NCBI GenBank assembly: GCA_959022495.1
Contig: CAUEYX010000001.1
Span: 186,001 to 250,000, forward strand
DNA from: an uncultured Lachnospiraceae bacterium
GTDB taxonomy: Bacteria > Bacillota > Clostridia > Lachnospirales > Lachnospiraceae
Reading direction: 5' to 3'
DNA length: 64,000 nucleotides
Below the pieces are notes generated by a model. The model saw only the letters and a list, made by a program, of their open reading frames with translations. It did no database searches and was not told the DNA's origin. The translations under genes and the position numbers were made by a program. This document shows, piece after piece, positions 61,729-64,000 of the stretch. Position 1 is the stretch's first letter, and each line of letters begins with the position of its first letter.

Positions 61729-61863
61729 ATGAAAAACCGCTGTGGGCCCGGCTGTCTTTTGTTCCGCCGCAGATCCGAGAGTATGTCACGAATGCTTCCG
61801 TATGGTGATACAGGCGGAGTACACTATTTATCACGGTCCGCGGGGGAAAGGAGTATACGCTGA
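61729..61863 (+). CDS. Possible 44-residue basic, Cys-containing ORF
   Basis: ATG 61729 opens a 44-codon frame starting MKNRCGPGCLLFRRRSESMS, with AAAGGAG about 12 nt upstream. Its TGA is followed at once by the ATG of the next ORF (TGAATG), as in coupled genes. The CGPGC unit is notable. No function can be given, and the coding potential is uncertain. Confidence 0.3.
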   Translation: MKNRCGPGCLLFRRRSESMSRMLPYGDTGGVHYLSRSAGERSIR

Positions 61864-62103
61864 ATGAAGATGGATGAAACAGTTTACAGGGATCTGTTTG
61901 CAGAACTGGAAAAATATGAAAAGAAGGGCGTCGATATCTCACTTGATGGATATCATGCGAGCGCGCTTCAGATTGTAACAGCCCATATGACGAAGGAGGA
62001 AGGCACTTATATGCGGGATTATGACATCGGAGGAGACGGGAGCATAGAGGCACTCAGGTTTACAGATATTAATGATTGCAGCCGGACAGAGAATACCCCT
62101 TGA
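61864..62103 (+). CDS. Hypothetical small protein
   Basis: A 79-residue acidic protein, MKMDETVYRDLFAELEKYEK, then GVDISLDGYHASALQIVTAH and YMRDYDIGGDGSIEALRFTD. It has mixed alpha/beta character, with no signal peptide or membrane segment. AAAGGAG lies 10 nt before the ATG. The composition looks like a genuine protein. I do not recognise it. Confidence 0.6.
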   Translation: MKMDETVYRDLFAELEKYEKKGVDISLDGYHASALQIVTAHMTKEEGTYMRDYDIGGDGSIEALRFTDINDCSRTENTP

Positions 62104-62197
62104 TGCCGGGCGGCGAAGGTTATAGACGTGGTTCTTGAAAGCCGTTTAAAATATCCTGAAACAGGCAAATTATTAATGACGTATTATGAAAATATGT

Positions 62198-62203
62198 TAT
62201 AAT
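62198..62203 (+). promoter_or_regulatory. Candidate -10 box of the GH18 gene
   Basis: TATAAT lies 23 nt before the ATG at 62226; no clear -35 was seen. Confidence 0.4.
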
Positions 62204-62225
62204 AATTGCTGATAGGAGGTGCGGT

Positions 62226-64000
62226 ATGGACGAAAGAGGAAGAAGGGGCGCGGTTCCCGGGCGGACCGGCACTGGCGGTGCCCGCAGACGGCGTCCTGAC
62301 AGAAACGCCCAGAGACCGGGGAGCAGCAGTCCCGGCGCAGACAGGCGGCCGGGCAGGAGAAGCAGCAGAGCCAGGAGAAGACGGCGCAATGCAGTCATAA
62401 GATGGATGATATTTATTGTATTGATCATAGCAGCGGTCGGTGGTTTCGTGATCTGGAGAAAATACGGCCCATCAAATGAGAGAGCTGATCTGAACCAATA
62501 TTATGAGCTGGAGGCGGAAAACGACATCGCGGTGGTCGTGGATAATAATGTCGTCAGAAGCGGCGCGTCGGCAATGGAAGCGGAGGAGGCAGAATCCCCC
62601 GCGCCTGGCAGGATATACGACGGACAGTACTATATTGAATACTCCGTTGTCCGGGAGCGGATCAATAGGAAGTTTTACTGGGACCCGAATGAAAATGTCC
62701 TGCTGTATACTCTGCCGGGAGGCAGTGTTTCAGTGGAAGTCGGCAGTAAAGAATACACAGATATAACAGAAAAGAAGAGTGAAGACTATGTGATCCTGAA
62801 AACAGAAGGAAGGACAGCATATATTGCGCTTCCATTTATTCAGGCGTATACAAATATGGAGTATGCGGTTTATAATGATCCGGCAAGGGCTGTCATTACA
62901 TCTCAGTGGGGTGAGACACAGACGGCCGTTATAAAGCGGGATACGCAGGTGAGATACCAGGGCGGAGTGAAAAGCCCGATTCTGACGGACGTGAAGAAAT
63001 CTGACAAAGTAAGCGTGCTGGAAGATGAAGACGACTGGATGAAGGTCGGAACGGAGGACGGAGTGATCGGGTATGTCAGGACGGGGGATCTCAAAGAGAT
63101 TACCACAGAGACAACGTCCAGGGAGTTCGAAGAGCCTGTTTATACCAATATTTCAAAGGATTATACGATTAATATGGCATGGCATAATGTGTCCAATACG
63201 GATGCCAACAGTTATATACTGGAGACGATAGCGGGGACAAAGGGACTGACAACGATCGCTCCGACCTGGTTCAGCCTTGCTGATACACAGGGGAATGTGT
63301 CTTCCCTCGCCGACCCGGATTATGTCAATTACGCACATCAGTCAAATCTGGAAGTCTGGGCGGTGCTCAGAGATTTCCATGGGGGTATCAATTCCTATGA
63401 TGAGACGTATGAGGTGCTCAGTTATACTTCAAAGCGGACGAAGGTTATCAATCAGGTGATAGCGGAGGCGCTTCAGTCCGGCGTGGATGGAATTAACCTT
63501 GACTTCGAGCTGGTTTCAACAGACTGTGGAGAGCACTATGTGCAGTTTGTACGGGAGCTGTCTGTGAAATGCCGCCAGAACGGGCTGGTATTTTCGGTGG
63601 ATAATTATGTTCCCCAGCCGTATAATACGCATTATGACATAGAAGAGCAGGGATCGGTGGCGGATTATGTGGTTATTATGGGATATGATGAGCACACGGA
63701 CGGTTCTTATGAGGCGGGATCGGTGGCATCCATCGGCTATCTTGAAGACGGCATTACAGAGGCGCTGAAAGAGGTTCCGGCGGAGAAGCTTGTGGCCGGT
63801 ATTCCCTTCTTTACCCGGTTGTGGTTTGAGACACCGAAGACAGAAGAGGAGCTGGCACAGGAAGCCGGAACAGAGGCGGCGTCGTATCCGAATAAAGTGA
63901 CAAGCTATGCATACGGCATGGATGAGGCGGCAGAGACAGTATCAGCGGCCGGTGTACAGGCAGAGTGGGATGCTTCGGCGAAACAGAATTATGCTCAGTG
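62226..64000 (+). CDS. GH18-family (spore-germination-like) membrane protein, 3' end outside
   Basis: An open frame from ATG 62226 (AGGAGGTGCGGT upstream) runs to the window edge: 591 codons without a stop. An unusual Arg/Gly/Pro-rich, strongly basic cytosolic N-terminus of about 58 residues (RRRRPDRNAQRPGSSSPGAD) precedes one membrane helix (MIFIVLIIAAVGGFVIW). Then come a copper-amine-oxidase-like/stalk region, an SH3-like domain (VKKSDKVSVLEDEDDWMKVG) and a GH18 barrel with the catalytic DGINLDFELV (DxE). This resembles YaaH/SleL-type glycosidases that act on peptidoglycan or spore cortex. The C-terminus lies beyond the window. Confidence 0.88.
   Translation, partial: MDERGRRGAVPGRTGTGGARRRRPDRNAQRPGSSSPGADRRPGRRSSRARRRRRNAVIRWMIFIVLIIAAVGGFVIWRKYGPSNERADLNQYYELEAENDIAVVVDNNVVRSGASAMEAEEAESPAPGRIYDGQYYIEYSVVRERINRKFYWDPNENVLLYTLPGGSVSVEVGSKEYTDITEKKSEDYVILKTEGRTAYIALPFIQAYTNMEYAVYNDPARAVITSQWGETQTAVIKRDTQVRYQGGVKSPILTDVKKSDKVSVLEDEDDWMKVGTEDGVIGYVRTGDLKEITTETTSREFEEPVYTNISKDYTINMAWHNVSNTDANSYILETIAGTKGLTTIAPTWFSLADTQGNVSSLADPDYVNYAHQSNLEVWAVLRDFHGGINSYDETYEVLSYTSKRTKVINQVIAEALQSGVDGINLDFELVSTDCGEHYVQFVRELSVKCRQNGLVFSVDNYVPQPYNTHYDIEEQGSVADYVVIMGYDEHTDGSYEAGSVASIGYLEDGITEALKEVPAEKLVAGIPFFTRLWFETPKTEEELAQEAGTEAASYPNKVTSYAYGMDEAAETVSAAGVQAEWDASAKQNYAQ

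Overview
The window looks like the chromosome of a spore-forming gut Lachnospiraceae (Bacillota, class Clostridia). Evidence: Gram-positive style -35/-10 promoters and strong GGAGG ribosome binding sites, a T-box in front of ileS, MecA, SpoIID- and SpoIIQ-like sporulation proteins, a rubrerythrin / reverse rubrerythrin / PerR-like cluster typical of strict anaerobes, and very large secreted glycosidases with xTGD-type C-terminal anchors. No rRNA, CRISPR array or intact insertion sequence was seen.

Layout. (1) 0.4-2.4 kb: pyruvate kinase and a cytidylate-kinase-like gene. (2) About 2.5-21.3 kb: an integrated, plasmid-like mobile element. Almost all its genes run leftward: HTH/sigma pair, ParM/ParR-like partition pair, nucleotidyltransferase, class B sortase, primase-like protein, a putative single-strand annealing protein, a RecD-like helicase that is broken, a DUF4406-like protein, a YqaJ-type exonuclease and several unknowns. 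At the right end xis and int read rightward into a tRNA-Arg(CCT), with a damaged second tRNA-Arg copy beside it. No conjugation genes are visible. The yqaJ gene is interrupted by a group II intron of about 3.4 kb. (3) 21.5-28 kb: thpR, an AraC regulator, a 23-residue membrane peptide and a sucrose operon (LacI-type regulator, PTS EIIBCA, GH32 hydrolase). (4) 28-43.3 kb: two giant surface glycosidases (GH2 beta-galactosidase, GH29 alpha-fucosidase), a D,D-carboxypeptidase and an AraC regulator; together a host-glycan (galactose/fucose) module. (5) 43.4-46.2 kb: ArsR regulator, HMA metallochaperone and P1B-type ATPase, with AT-rich palindromic operators. (6) 46.3-56.7 kb: T-box-ileS, glgP, a membrane protein, spoIID, a spoIIQ-like gene, a GIY-YIG protein and a ROK kinase. 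(7) 56.8-58.5 kb: peroxide defence genes and their Fur/PerR-type regulator. (8) 58.8-64 kb: SH3-NlpC/P60 hydrolase, a cluster of DnaA boxes, a DUF1858 protein, mecA, two small ORFs, and a GH18/SH3 protein that runs off the window.

The most unusual feature is the group II intron. Domains V and VI can be read from sequence, and the domain VI stem is split by about 685 nt holding two divergent genes (an HTH regulator and an unknown 100-residue protein) around a paired palindromic operator. The two strands of domain VI pair across this insert (11 bp, then 5 bp), and the predicted 3' splice site joins the yqaJ exons in frame next to the nuclease active site. Domain IV is the usual home of an intron ORF, so a gene cassette in the domain VI loop would be exceptional.
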